Assembly: GCA_964249735.1 (NCBI GenBank)
Contig: CAXUDP010000009.1
Span: forward strand, 1-64,000
Reading direction: 5' to 3'
DNA from: Lichenicola sp964249735
GTDB taxonomy: Bacteria > Pseudomonadota > Alphaproteobacteria > Acetobacterales > Acetobacteraceae
Length of the DNA stretch: 64,000 nt
Shown here piece by piece: positions 45,697 to 53,909 of the stretch. A model generated the notes under the pieces. It had not been told where the DNA came from, made no database searches, and saw nothing but the letters and a program-made list of their open reading frames with translations. A program made the translations under genes and the position numbers. Every line of letters starts with the position of its first letter. Position 1 is the stretch's first letter.

Positions 45697-48339
45697 ATGC
45701 GTCATGCCCTGCTTCTCGCGACCGCGCTCACCCTTGCCGGCGCCCGCCTGCCTGCCCGTGCCGAAGCCCCGTTCGCGCTTGCCAGCACGCCGGGCCAGCT
45801 GCCCAAGACGGTGGTCCCGTCCGCCTACGCCATCGACATCGTCGCCGACATGAAGCGGCTCGCCCTGTCCGGACACGAGACGGTCGCGGTGACCGCAACG
45901 GGCGCCGGCGACAGCATCACCCTCAACCAGGCCGGCCTGACCCTGTCCCGCGCCACGGTGGACGGCGTCGCCGCCGCCATCTCGGAGGACGAGGCGGCGC
46001 AGACCGCGACCCTGCGCCTGCCGCATCCGATCGGCGACGGCGCGCACACGCTGGCGATCGACTATGCCGGCCCGATCCCGGCCACCCCGAACGGCATCTA
46101 CTACGACGACTACCGCAGCCCGTCGGGTGCGGCGAAGCGCATGCTGGTGACGCAGTTCGAGGTCGCCGACGCCAGGCGGATGTTCCCGGGCTGGGACGAG
46201 CCCGCGTTCAAGGCGACGTTCCGGTTCGGCGTCACCCTGCCACGTGGCTATCTGCCGGTCGGCAACATGCCGGTCGCCTCCACCACCCCGGTCGGCGCGG
46301 ACGCCAAGCGGGTGGTGTTCGAGACCAGCCCGCGCATGTCCACCTACCTGCTGGCGCTGGTGGCGGGCGACCTGTCGGCGCTGCACGGCACCGGCGGCGG
46401 CACGCCGATCAACGTGTACGCGCCGACGGGCAGGCAGGCCGAGGGCGCCTACGCGCTGGATGCCGCGACGAGGATCCTGCCCTGGTACAACGCGTATTTC
46501 GGCGTCCGCTATCCGCTGCCCAAGCTCGACCTGGTCGCCATCCCCGGCAACTACGAGGCCGGGGCCATGGAGAACTGGGGCGACATCACCTTTATCGACG
46601 ACGCGCTGCTGTTCGACCCGCACACCAGCGCGCCTCGCACCCGGGAAACGATCTTCGTCGACGTGGCGCACGAGATGGCGCACCAGTGGTCCGGCGACCT
46701 CGTCACCATGGGCTGGTGGGACAACATCTGGCTCAACGAGGGCTTCGCCACCTGGATGCAGACCAAGGCGACCGACCACTTCAACCCGTCCTGGCAGATG
46801 TGGCCGCGCGCCCATGCAGACCGCGAGCTGGCGATGGCGGTGGACGCGCAGCCGACCACCCACCCGATCCAGCAGACGATCGCCGACGTGAGTGCCGCCA
46901 ACGCCGCGTTCGACCTGATCTCGTACCAGAAGGGCGAGCAGGTCATCCGCATGGTCGAGGACTGGCTCGGGCCGGACACCTTCCGCGACGGCATGCGCGC
47001 CTACATGAAGGCGCACGCCTACGGCAACACCACCAGCGCCGATCTGTGGGCGGCGCTGGCGGAGGTGTCGCACAAGGACGTGGCGCCGGTCGCCAGGAGC
47101 TTCACCGAGCAGCCGGGCATCCCGCTGGTCGGCGTCGCGCGACGCTGCGAGGGCGGCGATAGCGTCCTGACCCTGACCCAGTCCCGCTTCACCATCCATG
47201 ATCCCCATCCGAAGCCGCTGTCGTGGCAGATCCCTGTGACGGTGGGCGGGCCCGGCGTCGCGTCGCAGACCGTGCTCCTGCGCAGCAGCCCGGCCTCGCT
47301 GCGCTTCGCCGGCTGCGATGCGGCGCTGAAGGCCGATCTCGGCGAGGCCGGCTATTACCGCGTCCGCTACGATGCCGCCGGCCTGGCCGCCCTGAAGCGC
47401 GCCTTCCCCACCCTGGCCGATGCCGACCGCGCCAACCTGCTCGGCGACCAGTTCGCCCTGTTCGAGGCGGGCCTGGCTCCGCCCGCCGATTATCTCGACC
47501 TGGTGGCGACGCTGTCCGACGGCCGGGACCACAGCTTGGCCGTGTGGGAGGACACGATCTCCCACCTGAAGCGCCTCGACGGGCTGGAGCGCGGCAGCGC
47601 CTCGCGCCCGGCCTTCCGCGCCTTCGCCCGCCGCCTGCTGCAGCCGCAGCTCGCGCGCCTGGGCTGGACGCCGCGGCCAGGAGAAGACTTCCCCGACTCG
47701 CTGTTGCGTCCAAGCCTGATCGCCGCCCTCGGCCGGTTCGACGATCCCGCCGTGGCCGCGGAAGCGGGGCGTCGGTTCGCCGCCTACCTGAAGGACCCAT
47801 CCTCGCTGCCGCCGAGCCTGCTCGATCCGGTGACGCAGGTGGTGGGACTGCACGCCGGCAAGGCGACGGCGGGCATCCTGGAGCAGCGCCTGCGTGCCGC
47901 CTCCGACACCGAGCAGAAGCTGCGCTACTTCGATGCGCTCGCGGCATCGCCCGATCCGGCACGGATCGCGCGAAACGTGCAGCTCGCCTATTCCGGCGCA
48001 ATCCCCAACGGTCGGATCGTTTGGGCGATCGAGCTGGTCGCGTCAGGAAGCGACAACCCGGACGCGGCATGGGCGGCAGTGGAAGCCAACCAGACGGCGA
48101 TCCGCACGCATCTCGCACCCTTCTCACAGGCGGCGCTGCTTCCCGCGATCGCCGCAGCGACCACCAACCCGTCCGTCGCCCGAACGATGCTGGCGGATCC
48201 GGCCAGCAGCGCGTCGAGCGGCGCCAGGATCGAGGCGGCCAAGGCATCGGACACGATCGCCACGAACCTTCTGCTGCGCGGCCGTACCGCGCCGTCGGTT
48301 TCCGCATGGCTGGATCATCGGGGAATGGGGAAGGGCTAG
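45697..48339 (+). CDS. M1 family zinc metallo-aminopeptidase, exported
   Basis: An 880-residue gluzincin. The signal peptide is MRHALLLATALTLAGARLPARA (cleavage near EAPF). The exopeptidase motif is GNYEAGAMENWG, and the zinc site HEMAHQWSGDLVTMGWWDNIWLNEG split as HExxH and a downstream NE gives both metal ligands. The C-terminal ERAP1-like helical domain extends from about residue 520. It should clip N-terminal residues from peptides in the periplasm. ATG at 45697 gives the signal peptide; GTG at 45661 is in frame but less likely. It ends convergently with the DUF1810 gene. Confidence 0.9.
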   Translation: MRHALLLATALTLAGARLPARAEAPFALASTPGQLPKTVVPSAYAIDIVADMKRLALSGHETVAVTATGAGDSITLNQAGLTLSRATVDGVAAAISEDEAAQTATLRLPHPIGDGAHTLAIDYAGPIPATPNGIYYDDYRSPSGAAKRMLVTQFEVADARRMFPGWDEPAFKATFRFGVTLPRGYLPVGNMPVASTTPVGADAKRVVFETSPRMSTYLLALVAGDLSALHGTGGGTPINVYAPTGRQAEGAYALDAATRILPWYNAYFGVRYPLPKLDLVAIPGNYEAGAMENWGDITFIDDALLFDPHTSAPRTRETIFVDVAHEMAHQWSGDLVTMGWWDNIWLNEGFATWMQTKATDHFNPSWQMWPRAHADRELAMAVDAQPTTHPIQQTIADVSAANAAFDLISYQKGEQVIRMVEDWLGPDTFRDGMRAYMKAHAYGNTTSADLWAALAEVSHKDVAPVARSFTEQPGIPLVGVARRCEGGDSVLTLTQSRFTIHDPHPKPLSWQIPVTVGGPGVASQTVLLRSSPASLRFAGCDAALKADLGEAGYYRVRYDAAGLAALKRAFPTLADADRANLLGDQFALFEAGLAPPADYLDLVATLSDGRDHSLAVWEDTISHLKRLDGLERGSASRPAFRAFARRLLQPQLARLGWTPRPGEDFPDSLLRPSLIAALGRFDDPAVAAEAGRRFAAYLKDPSSLPPSLLDPVTQVVGLHAGKATAGILEQRLRAASDTEQKLRYFDALAASPDPARIARNVQLAYSGAIPNGRIVWAIELVASGSDNPDAAWAAVEANQTAIRTHLAPFSQAALLPAIAAATTNPSVARTMLADPASSASSGARIEAAKASDTIATNLLLRGRTAPSVSAWLDHRGMGKG

Positions 48340-48351
48340 ATCATCCTCCAC

Positions 48352-48417
48352 CCACCTGGGTTCACCTTGGACGCTCCGGCCTGTTGTTCCGGGGAGCGTA
48401 GTCACCCAGTCAGGTGG
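48352..48417. terminator. Nested stem-loop between convergent genes
   Basis: An outer stem pairs CCACCT (48352-48357) with AGGTGG (48412-48417) and GGGT with ACCC, and an inner stem pairs ACGCTCC (48371-48377) with GGAGCGT (48393-48399). The structure fills the space between the aminopeptidase gene (plus) and the DUF1810 gene (minus) and probably ends transcription in both directions. Confidence 0.45.
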
Positions 48418-48470
48418 TCCACCCGATCGGGATCCGCTCCAGGGAGCTGCGCTGGCGACTAGGCGGAGGG

Positions 48471-48893
48471 TCAGTTGTCGAGGCGTTCGAGCGTGAGGCG
48501 ATCCGGCACACCGGCGAAGAAGCGGCCCAGCGCCTGCCGGAATGCCGGCTCGCCGGGTGCCACGGCTGCAAACAGGGTCATCGAGGAGCGGAACTTCAGG
48601 TCGTCCGGGCTGCCGAGAATTTGCGCGATCGTGCAGCCCGGCACCGCGTTGACCAAGGCGGCGCACTCGCGCAGGCGTGGCCCGAGAACCGGATGCTCGT
48701 AGTAGGCCAGTGCCTCCTCGCGCGAGGCCAGGCCATAGCGATGCGCCATCTCGCTATGGCCGAGGCCGCGCAATTGTGGAAACACGAACCACATCCAGTG
48801 GGATCGCTTGCGACCTTCATGCAGTTCGCGTCGCACGGCCGAGAGGACGGGCTCCTGGGCCTGGATGAAACGGTCGAGATCGAAAGCCGGCAT
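48471..48893 (-). CDS. DUF1810 family protein
   Basis: A 140-residue cytoplasmic protein matching DUF1810: FDLDRFIQAQEPVLSAVRREL, the nearly invariant KRSHWMWFVFPQLRGLGHSE, and YEHPVLGPRLRECAALV, ending with the conserved SSMTLFAAVAP region. The family is widespread but functionally uncharacterised. ATG at 48893 starts directly before the conserved block. It is a single gene with 62 nt to the upstream stress-protein gene. Confidence 0.85.
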   Translation of the reverse strand: MPAFDLDRFIQAQEPVLSAVRRELHEGRKRSHWMWFVFPQLRGLGHSEMAHRYGLASREEALAYYEHPVLGPRLRECAALVNAVPGCTIAQILGSPDDLKFRSSMTLFAAVAPGEPAFRQALGRFFAGVPDRLTLERLDN

Positions 48894-48955
48894 GCTTTCT
48901 CAGCCATGTCGATCGTCACGGAAGCGGCCGGAGCCGCTCCCGTGACGGTGCACGG

Positions 48956-49834
48956 TCAGATACGCGGCGGGTTGGTCTTCGCCGCGCCGGTGAGACCGGT
49001 GGTCGGAGTATCGATCTCGACCTCTTCCTTGCGCAGCGTGTCGTGGATGGTCTCGACCCGCTCCTCGACACCCTTCTGGACCACGACCTCCTCGACCACG
49101 CGCGCGCTCTTGGCGACCACGGCCTCCTCGTCGGTCTCGTTCACCACGATCTCGCGATCGCTGAACGCGTCGGCACCGACGGTGCCGGTGCCGGTCACCG
49201 GGCGACGGAACACCGAGACGGTCTCGTTGCGCAGGCGGATCTGCTCCTCCACCGGACGCTCGAGAACATAGCGGCGGACCCGGGTGGTGCCGCGGTCGAC
49301 GGCGCGCTTGCCGACCTGGAGGCTTTCCTCCGACAGCGAGATGACTTCCTCGGTCCCGGTGCCCGTTGCCGCCATTCCGGTCGTGGCAACGCCGGTCGCC
49401 GCGAGGCCGGCGGCGCCCGTCGTGGCGGCGCCGGTGGCGACGTAGTCGGAGCCATAGGCGCCGGTCTGGCTGTACTGCGAGTGGCGCTCGTCGAGGTCGA
49501 TCGGGTTGTGCGCCTCCAGCACGTTGTAGATCTGGTCGATGTTGGTGCCGTCGCTGATTACGGTGACGACCGTGCTGCCGGACTGGATCGACTGGTCATA
49601 CAGCGCGTGGTGCGAGGACGCCGTCTCCTGCTCGCCGGTCAGCCAGCCCCAGAACCCGCGATGGGCCGAGGACGGGTTGACATCGGTGCCGACAGCGCTC
49701 TGCCCAGCGGCGCCCTGATCGCGGGCATAATGCTCGATCGCGCTCGCCGGCACGCCGTCGGCGATCAGTGCCGAGACGGCAGCTTCGGCGTGGGTCGCCG
49801 TGTCGAACACGGCAACAATGGTTTCACTGGCCAC
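48956..49834 (-). CDS. YsnF/AvaK-type stress protein (general-stress domain + DUF2382)
   Basis: A 292-residue protein. Residues 1-70 look like the general stress protein 17M/YflT domain (ETIVAVFDTATHAEAAVSAL). A flexible Ala/Thr/Gly-rich linker (YVATGAATTGAAGLAATG) leads to a DUF2382 domain: ISLSEESLQVGKRAVDRGTT, RPVEEQIRLRNETVSVFRRP, and VEERVETIHDTLRKEEVEID. DUF2382 proteins occur with stress genes; the function is unknown. GTG at 49834 follows CAAGGAGACATCC and overlaps the upstream DUF2382 gene by 11 nt, implying co-translation. Confidence 0.8.
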   Translation of the reverse strand: MASETIVAVFDTATHAEAAVSALIADGVPASAIEHYARDQGAAGQSAVGTDVNPSSAHRGFWGWLTGEQETASSHHALYDQSIQSGSTVVTVISDGTNIDQIYNVLEAHNPIDLDERHSQYSQTGAYGSDYVATGAATTGAAGLAATGVATTGMAATGTGTEEVISLSEESLQVGKRAVDRGTTRVRRYVLERPVEEQIRLRNETVSVFRRPVTGTGTVGADAFSDREIVVNETDEEAVVAKSARVVEEVVVQKGVEERVETIHDTLRKEEVEIDTPTTGLTGAAKTNPPRI

Positions 49835-50273
49835 GGATGTCTCCTTGGGTTGAACGCGTGTTGTCGATGGCCTCGTCGGCTGCCGCTTCCGCCGAGCCGG
49901 TGCGGGAAACGACAACGTCCTGGTATCGCAGCGCCACCGTTTCGCGGTGGGCATGCGTGGTGGCGACCCGCGTGATGCGGACCTCCTCCTTGAGGAACAG
50001 ACGGCGGACGAGGATCTCCTCGACGACCGGGATGATGGTCGTCTCGCCTTCTTCACGGACCTGCGGCATCTCCTCGACGAACCGGTCGACCGCGACGTGC
50101 TCGACCCGCACGTCCCGGCGGGTCAGCTGTTCGTCGACTTCCTGGTCGCGGCTGCGGGTCTGGACGCTGACCCGCACCTCTCCGGTCTGACGCACCCGGC
50201 GCCGGACGTCGAGCTGCTCTGCATGCAGCTGCAGCACCTCGTCGACCATACGCTTGTCCGGCGCGTCGCTCAT
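49824..50273 (-). CDS. DUF2382 domain protein
   Basis: A 149-residue protein that is essentially one DUF2382 domain: LQLHAEQLDVRRRVRQTGEV, EQLTRRDVRVEHVAVDRFVE, and TTIIPVVEEILVRRLFLKEE. It repeats the theme of the C-terminal half of its downstream neighbour and overlaps it by 11 nt, so the two may form a heteromeric pair that arose by duplication. ATG at 50273 gives a start just before the domain; the frame continues to 50324 without support. Confidence 0.75.
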   Translation of the reverse strand: MSDAPDKRMVDEVLQLHAEQLDVRRRVRQTGEVRVSVQTRSRDQEVDEQLTRRDVRVEHVAVDRFVEEMPQVREEGETTIIPVVEEILVRRLFLKEEVRITRVATTHAHRETVALRYQDVVVSRTGSAEAAADEAIDNTRSTQGDIRGQ

Positions 50274-50400
50274 GATCGTGGACACGAAGCGTCGAGGGAT
50301 GCCGGCATGCAGGGCGAAGCGCATCCGCCAATCGACAGTTCCCTGCGGAGTCGAGTTATCGTTCCGGAGGCAGCGGGGCGCAGAAAGGCCGCGCCGGCGC

Positions 50401-51459
50401 TCAGGACGGCGGGATCACCCGGTCGCGCCGGAGCTGGTCGAACAGCGTCCTGAACATGTCCTCGGTGTCGATGCAGGACCCGAACCCGGCGCGACGCGCC
50501 TTGATCGTGCTGGACACGTTGTCGAACCCGCTGCTGAAGATGAAGTCGCCGAACGCCCACGACACCAGGGCCTCGTAGGGGATCGGCTGCAGGCCGTGAC
50601 GCTCGACCATGCGCGCCCAGAGCGGGCCCTTGTCGGCCATGTAGCTCGCCAGCGGCATCGGCACCGGATCGACGCAGGCCATCCCGAACATGTCGGCGAT
50701 CCGCGGCCACATGTGCTGCCAGCGGAACTGGTCGCCATTGGTGATGTTGAATATCTGGTCCTCCGCCGCGGCCGACTGCCCGGCCCAGTCCGTGACCTCG
50801 GCCAGTATGTCGGCCGACGTCACCTGGTAGAGCGCCCGGTAGGCCGCCTCGCTGCCGGGGAAGCGTAGCGGAAGCCCCAGCTCCTTTGACAGCGCGGCAT
50901 AGACCGCGATGACCATGGCGAGGTTCATCGGGTTGCCTACGGCGTATCCGCACACCGCTTCCGGCCGCAGGGCGGTAAAGCGCCAGCGTCCGACGCCCCG
51001 CGCGCGCAGCAGGTCCTCCTGGTCGTAGTAGAAGTTCGGCGGCATCAGCCGGGGATCGTCCTCCCGGGCCGGGGTCTTGAACGGGCCGAGATCGGCGCCG
51101 TAGGCCTTGCCGCCCTGGTAGAGGGTGACGTGCCGCAGTTCGGGCGAGTTTGGCTCGATCGCATCGAGCAGGTTGCGGAGCAGGGCCACGTTGACCTCGC
51201 TCTTCTCCGCCGCGGTCGGCTTCTCGACATAGGCGCCGAACACCAGGTGGGTGATCCCCCCGATCGCGCCGAGCCTGGTTCTCGCCTCGTCCGGGTCGAG
51301 CAGATCGACGGACACCTCCTCCACGCCAGGGATGCCAACCGCGGCACGGCGGGACAGCCCGTACACGACCGTGTCCAGCTGCCCTGCGAGGTGACGGGCG
51401 GCGGCACGCCCGATCACCCCCTGCACCCCCGCCACCACCATCCTGCGCTGCTGCGTCAT
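50401..51459 (-). CDS. PRISE-type SDR reductase, second copy
   Basis: A 352-residue reductase with MVVAGVQGVIGRAAARHLAG for the cofactor, TLYQGGKAYGADLGPFKTPA around the catalytic lysine, PPNFYYDQEDLL with the catalytic tyrosine, and NITNGDQFRWQHMWPRIAD. It is clearly related to the protein at 680-1744 but differs around the active-site lysine (GGKAYG instead of GLKHYLG), so substrate range probably differs. It stands alone, 127 nt upstream of the DUF2382 gene start. Confidence 0.82.
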   Translation of the reverse strand: MTQQRRMVVAGVQGVIGRAAARHLAGQLDTVVYGLSRRAAVGIPGVEEVSVDLLDPDEARTRLGAIGGITHLVFGAYVEKPTAAEKSEVNVALLRNLLDAIEPNSPELRHVTLYQGGKAYGADLGPFKTPAREDDPRLMPPNFYYDQEDLLRARGVGRWRFTALRPEAVCGYAVGNPMNLAMVIAVYAALSKELGLPLRFPGSEAAYRALYQVTSADILAEVTDWAGQSAAAEDQIFNITNGDQFRWQHMWPRIADMFGMACVDPVPMPLASYMADKGPLWARMVERHGLQPIPYEALVSWAFGDFIFSSGFDNVSSTIKARRAGFGSCIDTEDMFRTLFDQLRRDRVIPPS

Positions 51460-51510
51460 CGCCCGGCTCCCATGCTGGCGGCAGATCCGAACCGCGACCG
51501 TCGCGGCTGG

Positions 51511-51675
51511 TCAGCCCTCGGATTCGGTGGGAGTGGGCACCTGGGCGCCGCTGGAGGAGGTCCGCGCCGCCTTGCTGGACTCCTGGCCGGGCTTGGTCTC
51601 GTGGGTGTACTCCTTGTCCGTGTGCTCCTTGCCGCCTTCCGGCGGCGGCGGCACCGGCAGTTCCTGGGTCTTCAT
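51511..51675 (-). CDS. Small hydrophilic protein, unknown function
   Basis: A 54-residue, charged, proline/serine/threonine-rich protein (MKTQELPVPPPPEGGKEHTD, ending TPTESEG) that looks intrinsically disordered. A strong ribosome site (GAAGGAGCGATA) sets ATG 51675; the same frame continues upstream for another 600 nt without support. It resembles small stress-type hydrophilic proteins, but I assign no function. Confidence 0.55.
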   Translation of the reverse strand: MKTQELPVPPPPEGGKEHTDKEYTHETKPGQESSKAARTSSSGAQVPTPTESEG

Positions 51676-51885
51676 TATCGCTCCTTCGTGTCCGGTATCA
51701 TCGGAACAGTGGCGATGCGCAGGGGTTGCCGGTCCACGCAGGCAACGGCTGTCGCTGCCGCGTCCGTGATGTGACGTGATCTTAATCGGACGTTCAGCTC
51801 CGGCGGCTACGCAATAGTCCGGCGCCGGAGCGAAACCGCGCCGAACCAGCGCTCGTTGCGCACCCGAACAAGGAGGCTCCCGTTC

Positions 51886-52014
51886 ATGCGAAAGCTCGTT
51901 CTTCTTCTCAGCCTGGCCGGCTTCGCCGGCAGCACAGGCGCTGCCCTGGCGCAGCCCTACCACCACCACTACTACCGCCACCATCACCACCATTATTACC
52001 ACCGGCCCGGCTGA
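51886..52014 (+). CDS. Secreted His/Tyr-rich mini-protein
   Basis: A 42-residue gene with a near-perfect ribosome site (AAGGAGG, 10 nt upstream). A complete signal peptide (MRKLVLLLSLAGFAGSTGAA, then LA) is followed by a 20-residue mature peptide starting QPYHHHYYRH that contains nine His and five Tyr. Such a peptide should bind transition metals (Cu, Ni, Zn) in the periplasm or outside the cell. I know no named family for it. It belongs to a patch of small genes between 51.5 and 53 kb. Confidence 0.7.
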   Translation: MRKLVLLLSLAGFAGSTGAALAQPYHHHYYRHHHHHYYHRPG

Positions 52015-52125
52015 CGGAACCGGCGGCGGCCGGTCGTAAGCTGGTCGCCGTCGCCGCCGTAGACGAGCCCTTAACCGGATCCGTGCAATCTCCCCGGGCG
52101 GCCGTGCCGGTCGAAGGGGGTGATC

Positions 52126-52398
52126 ATGGGCTGGTTGACGGCGATCCTGTTCGGGTTCCTGCCGCCCGCATCCGCGGCACGCCCCACGCCGATGCGGGAC
52201 GGCGTCACCGCGTCCTGCGCGGACTTCGTACGCATCACCGATGCCGTGTTCACCGGCCGGACCGGCGCCTGGTTCGCAGTCCATGGCGAGCGCGACTACC
52301 TAGGCGGCGAGACTTTCGGTCCGAACGCGCTGTCGATCGGCGGCGTCGATCCCGCTGTCTATCTCGCCAACCATTGCACGCAGGCGCGCTCCCGGTAA
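52126..52398 (+). CDS. Small exported protein, unknown function
   Basis: A 90-residue protein with a signal peptide (MGWLTAILFGFLPPASA, cleavage before ARPTP). The mature part has two cysteines (TASCADFVRI and ANHCTQ), so one disulphide is likely, and the segment GERDYLGGETFGPNALSIGG. It is not a family I recognise. ATG at 52126 is placed 6 nt after GAAGGGGG; a GTG two codons earlier is also in frame. Confidence 0.6.
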   Translation: MGWLTAILFGFLPPASAARPTPMRDGVTASCADFVRITDAVFTGRTGAWFAVHGERDYLGGETFGPNALSIGGVDPAVYLANHCTQARSR

Positions 52399-52493
52399 CG
52401 CCACGGCACATTTCGCAGCAGAACGAAGACCGGAAGTCCGGGCCGCCTGCCCGGCCAGGCGCTAGGGTCGCGGAAACGGGCTGGAGCGACGCG

Positions 52494-52637
52494 ATGTCGT
52501 ATTGGGTGGCGGCGCTGTCGATCAGTGCTGTTGTGGCGCTCGGACTGGGCATCGCGGCGATCCTCCGCCTCGATGCCGCGATCGAGGCAGAGCTGCGGAC
52601 GACTGACGACGAACGGCAGTGGACCAGCGTGATCTGA
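52494..52637 (+). CDS. Small single-pass membrane protein
   Basis: A 47-residue protein with one N-terminal membrane helix (YWVAALSISAVVALGLGIAAIL) and a short acidic tail (LDAAIEAELRTTDDE). ATG at 52494 follows CTGGAGCGACGCG. The function is unknown. It lies 95 nt downstream of the small exported protein gene and may be a separate transcript. Confidence 0.5.
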   Translation: MSYWVAALSISAVVALGLGIAAILRLDAAIEAELRTTDDERQWTSVI

Positions 52638-52765
52638 GCCGGCACGATCGGTTCATGTTGGCATGATACGCCACTATTTTACGCCCGACATCTTTTCCTG
52701 GCCCAGACACCCAAGCGTCAACCCAACCCACAAAACTTCTTAAGCAATTTCAACACGTTATCGTC

Positions 52766-52782
52766 TGGCACGGCGACTGCAA
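52766..52782 (+). promoter_or_regulatory. Sigma-54 (RpoN) type promoter
   Basis: CTGGCACGGCGACTGCA matches YTGGCACGrnnnTTGCw with one mismatch (C for the first T of TTGC); the GG (-24) and GC (-12) pairs have the required spacing. It lies 45 nt upstream of the 55-residue gene at 52827, in a locally AT-richer stretch (about 52640-52780) that could hold activator sites. Confidence 0.5.
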
Positions 52783-52826
52783 TGCTTCATCCAGGCCATC
52801 CCAGGCCGGATCGAGGAGAACCAGCC

Positions 52827-52994
52827 ATGACCGTTTCCAGCGCCGTCCAGACCCGCATCGTGGCACCGCACGCAGCCCGTGCAGCCGACCCGCTGCCGCC
52901 CACGCACCTGACCCGGGGTGCCGACATCGCGATCCGCCTCGCCCTGGCCCTGATGCCGTTCTCCGCGATCGCCTGGACCTTTATCGCCCGTTGA
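52827..52994 (+). CDS. Small tail-anchored-type membrane protein
   Basis: A 55-residue protein: a hydrophilic N-terminal part (VQTRIVAPHAARAADPLPPT) and one C-terminal membrane helix (AIRLALALMPFSAIAWTFIA). ATG at 52827 has GAGGAGAACCAGCC upstream. It sits behind a sigma-54-like promoter. The function is unknown; it ends 27 nt before the convergent tyrA stop. Confidence 0.55.
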   Translation: MTVSSAVQTRIVAPHAARAADPLPPTHLTRGADIAIRLALALMPFSAIAWTFIAR

Positions 52995-53021
52995 CGCCGG
53001 CCGGTGCCCGCCCTGCCGGTC

Positions 53022-53909
53022 TCAGGCCTGCTTGATCTCGATCAGGCTCTGCCGGATGCCCCGCCCGCGCGCGATCCGGTCGACGATGAACGCCTCGTCG
53101 CCCCAGCGGATCGCGCGCGCCATCGCCTGGGCGTCCTCGGTGAAGCGGGCGAGCATCTCCAGCAGCGCGTCGCGGTTGCCCAGGAACACGTCGCGCCACA
53201 TGGTCGGGTCGGACGCGGCGATCCGGGTGAAGTCGCGGAAGCCGGTGGCGGCGAACTGCAGCACCTCGCTCCGGCTTTCGCCTTCCAGGTCGTCCGCGGT
53301 GCCGCAGATGGTGAAGGCGAGCAGATGCGGCAGGTGGCTGACGATCGCCAGCACCCGGTCGTGATGCGCCGCGTCCATCTCGCGCGTCATGGCGCCGCAG
53401 GACTGCCACAACCGCGCCACGCGCCCGGCCGCCTCGGGATCGCCGTCCTCCAGGGGAGTGAGAAGGGCCCAGCGGCCCTCGAACAGGGTCGGGAAGCCCG
53501 AGTCCGGACCCGAGTACTCGGTGCCGGCGAGCGGATGCGCCGGAACGAAGCGGATACCCGCGGGCAGCAGCGGCACGAGTGCGCGGATCACCGACTGCTT
53601 GGTCGAGCCCACATCGGTCAGGATGGCGCCCGCCGTCATGTGCGGCAGCAGAGCCCCGGCCGCCGCCGCCATGGCGCCGACCGGCACGCACAGCACGACG
53701 CAGTCCGCGCCACGCGCCGCCTCCGCCGCGTCGGAGGCGACCTGGTGGACGATGCCGAGCTCCGCCACCCGGGCCCGCACCGACGGGCTCGAATCCCAGG
53801 CCACCACCTTCCGGGCGATCGCGGGATCGGCCACCGCCCGCCTGGCCAGCGAGCTGCCGATCAGGCCGAGCCCGACCACCAGCAGGCGGTCGAACAGCGG
53901 CGCGCTCAC
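53022..53909 (-). CDS. tyrA: Prephenate/arogenate dehydrogenase
   Basis: A 295-residue TyrA: NAD-binding LLVVGLGLIGSSLARRAV, VVLCVPVGAM, DVGSTKQSVI, the substrate-site histidine in RFVPAHPLAGTEYSGPDSG, and the helical dimer domain with HDRVLAIVSHLPHLLAF. It oxidatively decarboxylates prephenate or arogenate in tyrosine synthesis. GTG at 53909 overlaps the stop of the hpnL-like gene (GTGA), an unusual partner for tyrA. There is no ACT domain. Confidence 0.9.
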   Translation of the reverse strand: MSAPLFDRLLVVGLGLIGSSLARRAVADPAIARKVVAWDSSPSVRARVAELGIVHQVASDAAEAARGADCVVLCVPVGAMAAAAGALLPHMTAGAILTDVGSTKQSVIRALVPLLPAGIRFVPAHPLAGTEYSGPDSGFPTLFEGRWALLTPLEDGDPEAAGRVARLWQSCGAMTREMDAAHHDRVLAIVSHLPHLLAFTICGTADDLEGESRSEVLQFAATGFRDFTRIAASDPTMWRDVFLGNRDALLEMLARFTEDAQAMARAIRWGDEAFIVDRIARGRGIRQSLIEIKQA

